Shown here in pieces: positions 47,610-62,800 of a stretch of 64,000 nt of DNA (positions are counted from its first letter, which is position 1; each line of letters starts with the position of its first letter). The position numbers and the translations under genes are program-made. Under the pieces are notes generated by a model. That model worked only from the letters and a program-made list of their open reading frames with translations. It was not told the DNA's origin and made no database searches. Origin of the DNA: Cryptomeria japonica (Eukaryota; Streptophyta; Pinopsida; Cupressales; Cupressaceae); contig NC_081412.1 of assembly GCF_030272615.1 (NCBI RefSeq), positions 479,413,157 to 479,477,156 of the forward strand, written 5' to 3'.

Positions 47610-47645
47610 TGTCATAACCCTCTTTTTAGACCTTCACTAGACTTG

Positions 47646-47646
<1 letters not shown>

Positions 47647-47684
<38 letters not shown>
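47647..47684. repeat. (TAC)n microsatellite
   Basis: About 12 perfect TAC/CTA triplets, 35 bp inside the left end of giant LTR A. Confidence 0.95.
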
Positions 47685-48173
47685 AGAAGAAGAATTAATA
47701 AGTGGTGAGTTGCACGCGAGGTCATAATTTATTTGGAAATTATTTATTTCCTCAATATTATAATTGAACACATGGTGTAGGAGAAATAAGAAGATTCTAG
47801 AAATGAATTCAAATTTAGATTTTAAATGCATGGTCAAATGTAACTACCACTATGACAAGTTGTAAGGAATATGTCTTGCATGAAAATATTTTTGGGAATG
47901 AATCTCAAATTCAAATGCATGGTCAAGTGTAACCCCACTATGACAACAATCATTTTGCATGAAATTAATTTTGAAATTTCTTATTTTCTCAATTTATTAA
48001 TTTAGCACATGTTGTAGGAGGAAATAGAAGCTTCTAGAGGTAAAATTCAAATTCCATATTCTTGCATGTAACTCCTCCACTAAGTGATCAAGCAGTTTTG
48101 CATGAAACCAATTTTGGAAAAAGAACCTCTATTTTCAATTAATTATCTTGATAGCGTAATTGGTGCATCTTTT

Positions 48174-48183
48174 CTATATAATG
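48174..48183 (+). promoter_or_regulatory. TATA-like box of giant LTR A
   Basis: CTATATAATG, about 565 bp from the LTR start. In LTR B the corresponding position reads CTTATAAATG (60199-60208), followed in both by TGCAA, a T-run with CAAAAA, and GGAGTT. Conservation between two diverged copies supports promoter function in the ancestor. Confidence 0.55.
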
Positions 48184-49059
48184 TATGCAAAGCTTTCAAA
48201 AAAGGAGTTCATAGTTGGGGATGAAAATAAACTTTTTAGAGTTCTTGTTCTTGTTGGTAGAAGTAGAATTTGGTAGTCACTTGTATAGTAGGTTTCTTTT
48301 AAGTTTGGTTGAAGAATTTTTCATGAAGTTACAAGGAAGGATCTAAGAAGGATATCTGGAAGATTGGAGAGGATTCAACACAAGCTTTGACAACCCAGGT
48401 TCTCCTCTCTTGCATTCTCTCATTTACAGGTGTAAAATTTGTATTTTTAATATATAGATTTTATCGCTTTGGAATCTTCATTTATATAAAAAAATTGTCC
48501 ATCTTAATTGTTTAGAAAGATTAATCAAAAGAAAATCTATTTTCATTAAACACAAATAAAAATTAAAAAAATAGTATGTTGATAAAAGTTCTTTTCAAAA
48601 AAATGCATATGGAGATTTCTTTTTATATATTTAATTTGTTTTAGAGAAAAAGAAAGAAAAATCAGATCTTTGGTTTTGCTTTCTTGAATTTTAAAATCTA
48701 GAAAAAGGGATTTGTGTAAAAAACCAATCTTATTTTCTATATGTAATTATCTCTCTATGAATAGAGTTATCTTTCTATGAATATATGTTGATCATCTCTG
48801 TATAAATCTTTATTTTTATTTTTTTTCTTTTTTAATTACTTTCATGTGAATAAACCTATTTCTGTGAGCATATGATCACCTGTGTATAAATCTTACTTCT
48901 CTTATTTATTATTTTTCTGTGAATAAATATTCTCTCTATGAATATAAATTTATTCATTTGTGTATAGATTTTATTTTACTCTTTTTGTGAGCATAAAGCA
49001 TAAAATTGTTTCTTTATGTAAACATTTGTGAATATAATCTTCCTTCTGTGTAAATAAAT

Positions 49060-49755
49060 TTTACTCTCTCGCTCTTTGTGAATAATTTTTTTTTTTCTCT
49101 GAACATATACTTGATCATCTATTCAATAAATCTTTTTATCTCCTTGGGAACATGTGTTTTTCTTTCTCGCCGAATAATATCACTTCTCTAAGAGAATATG
49201 AATTAATTTAATTGTTTTCCTGTGAATATATACTTGATCATCTATTCAATAAAATTTGTATCTCCCTGGGAACATGTGTTTTTCTTTCTCCTTGAATAAT
49301 ATCATTTCTCTGAGAGAATATGAATTAATTTAATTGTTTTATGTGAATATATACTTGATCATCTATTCAATAAAATTTTTATCTCCCTGGGAACATGTGT
49401 TTTTCTTTCTCCCTGAATAATATCATTTCTCTGAGAGAATATGAATTAATTTAATTATTTTCCTGTGAACATATACTTCATCTATTCAATAAAGTTTGTA
49501 TCTCCCTCAGAACATGTGTTTTTCTTTCTCCCTGAATAATATCACTTCTCTGAGAAAATGAATTAATTTAATTGTATCTATTCAAGAAAAAATTTATCTC
49601 CCTAGGAACATGTATTTTTCTTCTCCCTGAATAATATCACTTCTATGAGAAAATGAACTAATTTAATTGTATCTATTCAAGAAATTTTTTTATCTCCCTC
49701 GGAACATGTTTTCTTCTTCTCCCTGAATAATATCACTTATGTGAGAAAAAGTTAA
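49060..49755. repeat. Minisatellite in giant LTR A (122 to 96 bp units)
   Basis: Six units, each with ATCTATTCAATAAA-like, GGAACATGTGTTTTTCTTTC and CCTGAATAATATCA blocks. The GGAAC landmark recurs at about 49146, 49268, 49389, 49508, 49604 and 49700. Spacing therefore falls from 122 and 121 to 119 and then 96 twice, from loss of the GTGAATATATACTTGATC block in the last units. Confidence 0.88.
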
Positions 49756-52700
49756 AAATAAAAATTATTTACCCATCCCAGAATGCGTCAAAGATAAATT
49801 TTATTTTTTATTTTTCATTCTTCTTTCACTTATTGGTCTCTGTAAATTAATTATATCTTTCAGTGAATACATTATTTAATTCCTAAGTGTATCTCTATTT
49901 ATTTTTATTTTTTTTATATAAACTCAGACCAAATCAATATATACATAAATACATTAAAAAAAAATATAAACACTTATATATAGACCTTTTAAGAATTAAT
50001 GTCAATTAAGTTTCAGACATGTAAAGTTATTATGGCATCACAAGCATGTTATATCAATTGGTATAACTGTTGTTATTTTTACAATTTTATTTTTAATTTA
50101 GTTATTTATAAATTATTAATATAATTGATATATTATATATAGTTGACTATAATAAGTTTAGGTTATAAAATAATATTGGTATATGTTGTCTTAAAATTGG
50201 TACTAATTGGTTATAAATAACATCTTGTCAATATGGTTTGCGTTGATTCAAGTTGAGTGAATTAAATTATAATTTATTAATTGTTTAATGAATGAATTTT
50301 AATTTATTAGAATCAATTTTTATATAGTTTGTTTACATCGTTAAAATTTAAATTTTTTTTTTTTGAAGTTAGTAATAATGAAAAAAAAAGAGGAGGGGGA
50401 GGCTTTATTAAAAGTAAAATACAATTAGGATTTACAATTAAAATTTATTTTTGTATATATACTAAGGGGTTTATTTAGTTAAAATTTACTCATTTGAATT
50501 TGGTAATTTAAATTTATTTATGTCAATAGAATTAATTTATAGTTGAAATTTAATTTATAACCTACTCTTATAAGAAGGGATTTATTCTTCAGTGTATAGT
50601 AAAGTTTGTTTATTAAAGAAAAAATAAAAAAAATTAAGAGGTGATTAATCCTTTAGGGAAAATGATATTTCACCAATGATACACTTATTCTATGCTATTG
50701 GTTCTTTTTCTTCAAGTGTCTCTATTTAGTAGTACCTAGTAGTAAGAAGATTTTCCCAAGGCATTTAATACATTTCAAATATCTAAGTTATTTGTTTATT
50801 TATTTATTGGATTTCAAAGTACCTTTTTGTATATTTCAAAATAGTGCAAGTATTAAAGGTCAAAAGAATTTACCTACCAAGTAAATGAGTTTAGACTCAT
50901 GGTTACCCCTTTTATGTATTTCAAGAAAAATTAATTTATGTTTAGTAAAAATTCTCCTCAATTCAAGAAGTTGAACATTGAACATACCTTTACGCGAGTT
51001 AGTTTTCAAGATACAAAGTATACAAGCCTATTGAGCATAGACAAGATTTAGAAGCACTCATGACTAGTAAAAATAAGTAATCATATTTATATTGCAAATA
51101 AATCAATTTATTGACATTTAAACTTAGAGGAGAATTTCATAGTTAAATCTTCATACTGAATAGTATAATCTATTTGGAAGAACACTTGTATTAATTAAGA
51201 TGTAAAGAAACCATAGTTTTTAGCAAATGGAAATGGAACCAAAATCGCTATTGTTTTGCAAGATATTACTAAAATAGACCTTATTATAGTTTCTTTTTCA
51301 TGGTTGTATTAGTATATTACTTTAGGAGCTTTACTTATATTGGTTAATTGGCAAGTAATTAGACTCTCTTCTAATCTTAAGTTCAAACTTTGGTACTTAA
51401 AAGTAATGTGGTTATTTGAAGCTTATTGTTAAGTAATTTTTTTCCCTTCAACAAGTAAATGTTAATTTCTTTTCCAAAGTCATTTTAATTTAATCATTTA
51501 ATTTTCTTTCAAACAATCTAGTACCTTTGAGGTATTAGGATTTATGCTCAAAGTGTAATGTACATTTTTATAAGCTATCTTATATAAGTATCATAGTTTT
51601 CAAACGAATAGTACTTTCATGCATTTAGTTCAAGTTTTAGAATTTTAATTATTATCATAGGTTTTCCAAAGTAGATGATTTGATTGTGTTACTTTCAATC
51701 ACGTAAAGATTTATATCTTATTTTAAATTTCAAGCAATAATTCCTTCTATATTATGGTTTCTTTTTCATGGTTGTAATAGTATATTACTTTACTTAAGAT
51801 TCATAAATTCAAAGTTAAAATTCCTAGTTAGGAAACTAAACAAGAGGATTTGAAACCAAAAACCTTAGCAGCGTTCAGTATCTATGGTGCCTCTAGGTCA
51901 CGCTTATGGTTAATGTCGTCGTGTTGAACTACTACACTTAACACCTGATCAAGCTGCAACAACGATGTCTGTGGCATCGTCCCTCTAAATCGTTGGGGAG
52001 AAATAAGGGTCATTTGGAAGTTAAATCCAAGGGTTGGGTAATCCCCCTTGGTTCGATAATCTAAAAAGATAAAATCTAAAATGAATTTACATCCACTCAG
52101 TCAAACCTCAGAAAACCCCGTTAGGGTTTGGTTGTGTGTTATGATTTTTGGAAATTTGTTTTATCTTGGTGATTTCAATGATTGATAATGGATTAAGGGT
52201 GGCGTATTTAATAGAAAATAGAACTTAGTTATCTTAGGCCACAAGCGACAGGCCACCTTGAGCCTTTTTGCTATAGAGCTACCATCGTGGGTAGCAACCG
52301 TAGAGAAACTGTCTAGGACATTGACCCTAGAAAGGGTTGTGTATCCACCAAAACAGTTTGCATTAAACCATAGACTAGAAAATAGAACTACATACTTTAC
52401 GCCTTTATCCCGTGCCGAAATGGGTATGTAGGCAGTCTAGGGATGAAGTTATCCCTAGTACTCAGGCATTCAGGGATGGGGTCTAGGATTTGGTAAAGTA
52501 GATGGATTGCGAAGTCTCGTAATTGAAAGATAAGGGAAAGTAAGGAAAAATTAATTCAACGCATACTCAGAAGGAATCTCGTATGGATTCGCTTGACTTC
52601 CTAACACTTTAAGCCAAATTTCGAGGCAGAATTCAAGCTTGCATTATGTTTTTTATTTTTTCCTAAGGACGGCGACCTCGGTGCACTCCTATTAGAGGAG

Positions 52701-53050
52701 TGTAGTTCTTAGTGAGTGACTCATGACCTAGATGGTCCCGATGAGTCTAAGTCTCTGGCCAGAGCACCTCCTATCCCAAGTTGGATAAATGCCTACTCCG
52801 TTTGGGTAGATGCCTATCCTGTATTGGATATATGAAACCTCCTATCCCGTATGGACAGATGCCTAACCCGTATGGTTATATGCTCATCCTGGATGGATGA
52901 ATGCCTAATCCAATTGGATAGATGCCCAGATTATGTGATTGAATCAAACATAATTAAGAATAAGTAAGACCAAGTAATCAATATTTACTAAGTAAATTAA
53001 AAAAAAATTAGTTGACATTTTTTTGGATTAAGTAACAGTGGGTTATTACA

Positions 53051-54769
53051 AATTTATATATATATAAAAAGAAAACATAGTACATAGCACATCCTTAATT
53101 ATATGTGCAATCCAACTTAATTAGCCAATATGTAAAACATATACACTATTTATTCTTATATAACATTAAGAAAATAAATCTCATAAGAGATCAATAACCT
53201 CTTCCTCAAAAATAATTCTAATAATTTAGATAATATTATACTCATTCATATCAAAACATTAACTACCTTTATTAATCTCTAAGGTTATTGTAGCATGTCA
53301 TGATTATCTTGATATACACCCTTTCATGATTCAATTAAAGATCAAACGATTGTTTGATGAATGTGTCACAAACTTGCATACCATAAGACTATTAATTTTT
53401 GTACGAAATTTCAAATATTTAGGCATGTAATGGAAATAAATCATGATTAGTTATGCTTATGAAGGTTTATTTGGGGATCACTTAATTTTTAAATGTTTTT
53501 TACATATGGATGTAATGTTTCTTGAGTCAATAGTTTCTTTTGGGCTAGCACAATTTTTTCCTTATGAATTTTATTTATATATTTGTAAAAAGTTTTAGGA
53601 GTTGAGTTTAATAGTGTTCTTGTACCCTTCACTCTTACATTAGTAAATTTCTTATGTTTGATAGACATTTTGTTTTCACCATTCAATTAATATATATTTA
53701 ACTTCAACATTGAATACTTCATTGGATTTTCGAGAATATTTCTAAGTTAAGGCTTCAAGAATATAATAGAATATAATAGTTTTTTCACTTAGGACAAATC
53801 TGTTTTCTTATGGGATGCATTTAGTGCTAGGATAGAAAAGATATTGTAATATATTGAGTTTAGCTGGCAACAATACGATAGGATTGGGAATGTCATATTT
53901 CATCGGTAACACTTACGTCTAATTCATGAGTTTGTATTTAGTTAGGAGAGTTTTATAGAGAATTTGAACAATAGTCAGCTTCTTGTTATCTAACAAAACA
54001 AATGATATATACAGCTTGCCTTCATTTATAGAAAAATATTTTTGAAATATTTTGGGTTTATAGGTCAATAATTTATTTGCACACACAAACACGTGTTTTA
54101 AATGAGGTATAGATATGGTGTATTAAGTTGAATTTAGGTTTAAATAGGAAGTTCCTCAAGATTATGAGTTCATATGTTAGTTTGAATTTGAAGAGGTCGT
54201 TAAATATTGCCCTTTTCTATATATCTCGAAGATATCTAAACAACTTACAAAGATCTTGTCAATATATTTATGTGTTGAAGTATAAGAATATTAAATGTAA
54301 ATTTATTTTATATGTTATCTTATAAATATATATTCTTTTAGATCATTTGGGAACTTGATTAATCTTATGGAAGTGATTTTTTTGAGGTGGATTCTTGATT
54401 ATCATGTTCAAAAAAATATTTAACTATTGTTTATTCTTGCACTATATTAAAATATTTACCTTGGGATATTCTTTAAAATTTATAAGGTAAGGATAACTCT
54501 ACCAAAACAAAGAAAATTTCAATATAACACCTTAAAGATTTAAAAATATGAGGTCTACTAATGATGTACACCACATCCTAAGAGCTCCTTACTATATGCC
54601 CATCTAGGGTTGCTTTTATTCTTCTCAACTTAAACTATAATACCCTCCAAAAACTTTCTTAATCCAAGGGCAAGGTTATTGTGCTAGCAAGTTGTGTGAT
54701 GGGTAAACATAGTTTTTTCCTACCTCCTTTTACTATGTAGCCTTGCTTCATATTATGTTTTTGTTTTTT
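53051..54769. other. AT-rich stretch without recognisable genes
   Basis: Frames at 53489-53686 (minus) and 54128-54325 (plus) are short, Lys- or Leu-rich and match nothing that I recognise. I see no repeats beyond short A/T runs. Confidence 0.5.
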
Positions 54770-54965
54770 ATTAAGGCAAAACCAGGTTTTGAAGGGACCC
54801 AAAACCCTTTAACAGAAAAGCAGAGAGTAGTCTAGACTTAACAAGGCATTAAGTCTAAGAAGACCACAAGATCCAACTAGCCCCATAGAAAAACAAAAAG
54901 CAAGATTACATCAAAGGGCCATTAGCTAAACAATCAAAAATTACAAAACAATATACCGACAGATA
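54770..54965 (-). mobile_element. 5'-truncated LINE 3' tail
   Basis: On the minus strand, TTAAAGGGTTTTGGGTCCCT and TCAAAACCTGG precede a tail GCCTTAATAAAAAACAAAAA, the same 3' UTR phrase as in the fragments at 11189 and 56853. The left (3') end is near 54765. The 5' break is approximate and no target duplication could be fixed. Confidence 0.65.
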
Positions 54966-55884
54966 TTACTTAGATTTATTTTCCATTACTCATGTCATGC
55001 ATATAGATAGGTTAAATTAACATCAAAATTATCACATGCTAATCCCTTATGAAATTTTCCCAAAAAATGCAAACAAAATAGCTATCATAAAAGTATCTAT
55101 AGAGAATAGAAGTGAAGCAATAATTAATTATATTAATCAAGATCTTCAATATATTGATAGATATATTGGTCCCTTGGAATAACACTATAAATTTTATAAT
55201 ATGTTACGCAACAATAATAGGTAGAGCCCCTAAATCTATGGACTTAAGCCAAATAAATTTGTGACTAAATATAATTCTCGATTAAACCTTAATTTTTTCA
55301 AGTAATATATATTAATTTAATACTACCTTAAACTCTGCTATGTTTTGGTTTGTACAACCTCTTTCTTCTCTATTTAATGTATTTAAAGACATCTATCTTT
55401 TTATTAATGGTTAAACATGGAAAATTTATATGCTTTAACCTCAAATCTAAGTTTTGCAACTAAAATATGTAAGTTACTCTCTTGAATTGACCTATATTCC
55501 CTATCTACTAATAGATGATAATTACATTTCCTTATAGATAAACATTTCTTTTTATTAAATCTAATTGTCACCTAATTTCTTATTTCCTTTCTATGACCAA
55601 TATTGTCATATTTTTTCTATTTTATGGTTCTCCAATATGTGATTTTGTCCCTCATTGGTGATAGAGAAGTTAGGGCTACTATGACTTGACCATATTTGTG
55701 TGTAACATTTCTCTCAAACTAAGTTACTTGTCTGTTATAGAATAAAAAAAACAAATCTCATTATTCTTGTATTCAAGCTTTACTTAAAAAAATTGTGAGC
55801 CTTTATTCTCAATTTGGCCACTCTTTCTCTCTTCTAACTCTTGTTTATTGATATTCTTCTTTTATCTCATATTCATCAATTCAT

Positions 55885-56005
55885 TCTTAGTTTTCACAGA
55901 ATGTGGAAAACGCTATGTTACCAACGGATGGTCCCTTGTTGAGCTCAGCCAAATCAGGTGGCATCTTGTAATGCATAAAATATTCAAATTATATATGTGT
56001 GTGTC

Positions 56006-56037
<32 letters not shown>

Positions 56038-56039
56038 TG

Positions 56040-56079
<40 letters not shown>

Positions 56080-56180
56080 AATATGAGACATTTATTTTTA
56101 TAAAAACCCACATCCCACCTAGTGTTTTAAATTACCAAATCTCTAAAAGAAGAAAGGAATATTTGGCTTGGTTGACCTGA
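55885..56180 (-). other. Second copy of the 24.6-25.1 kb unknown repeat, with ATGT microsatellite
   Basis: 55890-55980 parallels 24880-24965: TTGAGCTCAGCCAAATCAGG and GGCATCTTGTAATGCATAAA have counterparts there. The right end (AGGAATATTTGGCTTGGTTG) parallels 25066-25085. Between them lies a microsatellite (about 56010-56081) of ATGT then ATATGT repeats that the other copy lacks. The long Tyr-Val or Tyr-Thr runs predicted on either strand come from this microsatellite and are not protein. Confidence 0.5.
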
Positions 56181-56852
56181 TCAATAATGATATACAAAAA
56201 GAATAGCACATAAATTTAACAATTCAAATTCTTAAATATTCTACAAAATATTAAAAAGAGGATTTTGTTGAATAAGTGAATTACATAATAGAAAGTAATT
56301 AAATACATAACGCAAGTTTGTGGGTGCAAGATAGGACTATGATCCGCATTTAGTCCTAGAAAACTAAACTTATCTCTACACAAAGTTGATCTAGAAAATG
56401 TTAATTCCAAGCTATTCATTAGTTTGGCATTGCTTGTTCCTCGTACCAACCCTTGTCATATTGAAGCCTTCTCCATTTTTGTCAATAGGTCATGGAGCTA
56501 AGTACAACTATTTTTTATTTACATTTGCACACATTTCAAAAACCAAGCTCAATTTTTTTGATTGTCAACTCAAATTTAATTAATGTTAATTGATTATACT
56601 AATGTACATGCATTTGTATTAACCTAGATGAACCTAAGTGAAATTTATTTTCCCTCATAATTATACTTCGCTTATGCTTTTAAATGTTTATTATTTATAT
56701 ATGTCTATTTATACTCATGATATTTCTTATTTACTTTTGTTTTCATATTAGATGAATATGTAAAATGCAATAATAATTAACAAATGTCATATTCTTAAAT
56801 TTGATATAATTCATATTGCAATTCCTATTGATGTTAACTTAATCAACCCTAA

Positions 56853-56956
56853 CTCCTATTGTTCTATCTAGTTGGGCTTTCAATGCTTTATCTATTTTAT
56901 AATCCGATGTAAAGGGTTTTGGGGCCCCTTCAAAGCCCGCTTTTCACTTAATCAAA
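56853..56956 (+). mobile_element. Very short LINE insertion with 17-bp target duplication
   Basis: AACTTAATCAACCCTAA occurs exactly at 56836-56852 and 56957-56973. Between them are 104 bp of LINE 3' UTR: GTAAAGGGTTTTGGGGCCCC, TTCAAAGCCCGC and the tail CACTTAATCAAA. The perfect duplication marks a fairly recent target-primed insertion that was almost wholly 5'-truncated. Confidence 0.92.
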
Positions 56957-56973
56957 AACTTAATCAACCCTAA

Positions 56974-58986
<2,013 letters not shown>

Positions 58987-59267
58987 TAAAAAGAACTATG
59001 AGAATGGTTGTTTTTCTTTATAGAGAGAGAGAGTTGAATGTACAACGTTACCATCTATAATATCATTCAAAATATTCATAACAAACAAGCTTTAAAATAT
59101 CTTTGAGGTTTGGTATGCATATCATATTTCTATGTAAGGGTGTCATGAGACGATTTTGATCACTCTCACTATCAGGTTCTTAATTGACAAAATCTTAAGA
59201 TTCAATGTTTGTATTGTTTTCGAGAGCTATTTTTCACTTATGTTGTCTAAGGGCCCGTGTGAAGTGT
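58987..59267. other. Downstream of the GGPPS pseudogene, no gene
   Basis: A short GAGAGAGAGAG run at about 59020, otherwise unremarkable. The first part may be remnant GGPPS 3' UTR. Confidence 0.4.
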
Positions 59268-59437
59268 GTGTTAAGTAGACTTAATTAAGATTAAACCCAG
59301 GTTACTTCTAAAAAGCAACTACAATTAACCAACCCCCAGCTTTCTAGAGTTTTCAAACTGAATGTCATTAACATTTTAACAGCCTGGAGACCCTGAGGAA
59401 CTCAATAACATAGGAGAGTGTTAATTGCTGCATGGCA

Positions 59438-59469
<32 letters not shown>

Positions 59470-59652
59470 GTGTATGTATATGTGTATATATATGTATATG
59501 TATATATGTATATATATGTATATATGTGTATGTATATGTATGTATGTATGTATATATATGCACACACACACATATATAGAGTGGTCTTCAACATAAGACA
59601 AAGGGAAAAGGATAAGAAGATGAAATGAAGAGTCGGACTTCACATCCCAACA
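59268..59652 (-). mobile_element. Copia-type 3' LTR edge with polypurine tract
   Basis: On the minus strand, AAATGGGAGAT followed by TGTTGGGATGTGAAG at 59652 matches the classic Copia junction of a polypurine tract and a TGTTGGG LTR start. The LTR would run leftward, perhaps to TGTTAAG near 59267; that end is a guess. It contains a TA/TG/TATG microsatellite (about 59440-59575), whose translations are meaningless. The body of the element to the right is not recognisable beyond about 100 bp. Confidence 0.6.
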
Positions 59653-59710
59653 ATCTCCCATTTGAAGTTTGACTCATGCTGCAACTTCACATCTGAACAA
59701 CCTCCCACTT
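59653..59710 (-). other. Tandemly duplicated polypurine-tract/LTR junction
   Basis: Minus strand: AAGTGGGAGG TTGTTCAGAT and GTGAAGTTGCAGCATGAGTC come first (59710-59670). The related AAATGGGAGATTGTTGGGAT and GTGAAGTCCGACTC follow into the LTR. So the junction is present twice about 47 bp apart, with divergence. Confidence 0.6.
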
Positions 59711-59860
59711 AAATTATACTTTTCATGGCCTATCCCCTTCTCTCCATTCTCCAACCAATATCCAAACACAATCACCAAATCTCATGGTAATAAATATGCC
59801 AAGAATCAATCATCATAGCTGGAATAGAAACCACGACTAATTGCTAATCACCTCCAACTA

Positions 59861-62800
59861 TGTCACAACCCTCCTTTATCACTTTTGAAATTAAAATACA
59901 AACTCTATTATATTTTTGGATAAGCTATTTAAATGATTGAATGAATATTATAAAAGGATAAAATAATAAAACACACACACACACACATGGAAAATATACA
60001 TTTTTCTTATTTATTTATTTAGTTTTTCACATCCAATTATGGCACATGTTGTAGGAAGAATAAGAAGCTTCTAGAGGATTTTCCATCACCTTGCATGTAA
60101 CTCCTCCACTAAGTCTAATCAATTTGCATGAAGTCCAAAATTGGGAAAGTGTCTCCTTTTTAATTAAATTTTCAAGATAGTGGAATAGAGGGATTTTTCT
60201 TATAAATGATATGCAAGTTTTCAAAAATAGGAGTTGGTTATTCCTTGAAGAAATTCTTTTCTAAAAAAAAATTATTTTTGGTAGTCATATTTCATTTTGG
60301 AGAAGAGCTAAGGTTGCTTTGGAGAAATTTTCCCAAGCTTGAAGGATCAAGGGAGGCTAATTGAAGGATTCATAGGGGATTCTACATCAATTGCAAGTAT
60401 CCAGGTTTTTTTTTTTTTCTTATTTAGTTATTTTATTTCTGAATCATGCATCTTATTCTTGCTGCGAATTAGATTAGTAAAAATCTTGTTTCAATTCCTT
60501 GCTAAGAACTAGATTAGATCAATCTTTATTTCCTCCCTCTAATTCATCTCTCTGGTTTTTCGAATAGAAATCTGAATCTCATCCTTTTAATAAATCTCGT
60601 TGTGAATAATCCTCTGTGATATTCTCATTTGATTCCATTATCTGGTTATATATAATTTCTCTGTGAAATTTAGTAGAAATGAAATGATAGATTTCGCTGT
60701 GAATAATCCTCTGTGATAATCTTATTTGATTCCATTATCTCGTTATATATAATTTCTCTGTGAAATTTAGTAGAAATGAAAGGATAGATTTCGTTGTGAA
60801 TAATCCTCTGGGATAATCTCATTTGATTCCATTATCTGATTATATATAATTTCTCTGTGAAATTTAGTAGAAATGAAAGGATAGATTTCGCTGTGAATAA
60901 TCCTCAGTGATAATCTCATTTGATTCCATTATCTGATTATATATAATTTCTCTATGAAATTTAGTAGAAATGAAAGGATAGATTTCGCTGTGAATAATCC
61001 TCAGTGATAATCTCATTTGATTCCATTATTTGATTATATATAATTTCTCTGTGAAATTTAGTAGAAATGAAAGGATAGATTTCGCTGTGAATAATCCTCA
61101 GTGATAATCTCATTTGATTCCATTATCTGATTATATATAATTTCTTTGTGAAATTTAGTAGAAATGAAAGGATAGATTTCGCTGTGAATAATCCTCTATG
61201 ATAATCTCATTTGATTCCATTATCTGATTATAAATCTCATTTGATTCCATTATCTGATTCTCTGGGAAATTTAGTAGAAATGAAAGGATAGATTTCGCTG
61301 TGAATAATCCTCTATGATAATTTCATTTGATTCCATTATCTGAGTATATATAATTTCTCTGTGAAATTTAGTAGAAATGAAAGGATAGATTTCGCTGTGA
61401 ATAATCTTATGTGATAATCTCATTTGATCCCATTATTTGGTTATACCTATTTTCTCTGTGAAAATTAGTTGCAATGAAAGGATAGATTTCGCCGTGAGTA
61501 ATTCTCTGTGATATTCTCATTTGGTTCCTTAAATGTTTGAGTCTGGTTATCTACTTCTCACTGGAAATAATTGAAAACTAAGGAATGAATCCCTCTGCGA
61601 ATAACTCTCTGTGTTGTTTACTCCTATAAGTAAATTCTTATTGTTTACATTAATATTTTACCTCTCATATTCTGGTTTAATTCTTCTCTCTGTGCTTAAA
61701 TAAAATTAAACCGGAAACTTAATACATAAAAATATAATTTATATATATAGTAATAGTATTTATAATTTTTTATGCATTATGTATTAATAAATTTATGCGA
61801 AGTGATTGATGTTATACTGCACGATAAAGTGCCTGTGCGTACCGGCTCGCAGGCAAAGGACGAAGTTATTACTCCGCAGGGTAGTGGAGGGGACCCGTGG
61901 GGTCCCACTCCCATTTCCCTTTATTAATGCCAATTCAATTCTAAATTTTGGCAAATGACATTTGTTAGACTTTTTTTTTATGTACATAAAGTTTTAGTTT
62001 AAATAAATTCTTTTAGTTTAATAAAAAATTTAACTTAGATAATATTTTTTATTTATAATTAGTTTTAGCCATTTATAAATTGTAATTAAAATTATGCCAA
62101 ATTTTATAATTAGATTCTTTTGATCCACTTAGCAATTAATCCGTATTAAATAATTAAAGCTAAATTCTATGTTGGGATTAGTGGTTTTATAAGTGATATT
62201 CTCGCAAGTAACTTACCCTACCTTCGCTTCATGCAAATGTCTTTACGTTGATTTCAATTATTGGTGATCCCTTCTTCATGCAAGTTATATGTTTAAATAT
62301 TTTTATGCAAGTTCCTAATCATTATTATTATGCAAGTTTTCCTAATCGTTATTATTATGCAAGTTTCCCAATCGCTATTATTATGTAAAGTTATATTTCA
62401 AGTTTTGAATAATAAATAATGTTAGTTATGGCTTTTATTCCATGTAATTCATCAAGTAGTTATCTCAATTAATTGAGCCTTGCAATGTCTAAATTCATAA
62501 TTATTTTTCAAGCATGATGTTATCATAAGTGAGAAAATTAAATAAAGGAAGTTGGAAAACCAAAACTTAGTAGCGTTCGGTATATACGGTGCCTCTGGGT
62601 CACGCTTACGGGTAATGTCATCGAGTTGAACTACTGCACTTAATGCCTAATAAAGCTACATCAACGATGTCTGTGGCATCGTCCCTATAAATCGTCGGGG
62701 AGTAATAAGGGACACTTGGAAGTTAAAATCCAAGGGGCGGGTAATCCCCCTTGGATTGGTAATTTAATAAGATAATTCTAAAATGTTCTTTCATTCGCTA

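Larger units (their letters stand above)
47610..53050 (+). mobile_element. Giant solo LTR A (5441 bp)
   Basis: Left end TGTCATAACCCTC and the reverse complement of the right end TGTAATAACCCAC match at 11 of 13 positions. AATTT flanks both ends (47605-47609 and 53051-53055). There is no internal second copy of the end and no polyprotein. The left part (GCACATGTTGTAGGAGGAAA and GTAACTCCTCCACTAAGTG) and the right third (AGCAGCGTTC, CGATGTCTGTGGCATCGTCC, GTATGTAGGCAGTCT) match LTR B at 59861-63772. A TATA-like CTATATAATG is at 48174-48183, supporting plus sense. The extra 1.5 kb relative to B lies mostly between about 49.8 and 51.8 kb. The lineage is probably Ty3/gypsy, inferred from style only. 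Confidence 0.85.

Noticed and set aside
53489-54325. Short frames in AT-rich DNA (53489-53686 minus, 54128-54325 plus)
   Set aside because: Lys/Asn- or Leu-rich composition as expected by chance in AT-rich DNA, with no motif or context.
55848-56180. Frames with long Cys-Met-Tyr-Val or Tyr-Thr runs (also at 59368-59661)
   Set aside because: Produced by ATGT/ATATGT and TA/TG microsatellites on both strands.
60590-61530. Regular 97-bp repeats considered as a CRISPR-like array
   Set aside because: Whole units are repeated without unique spacers, inside an LTR with target duplications in a plant nuclear context; this is a minisatellite.
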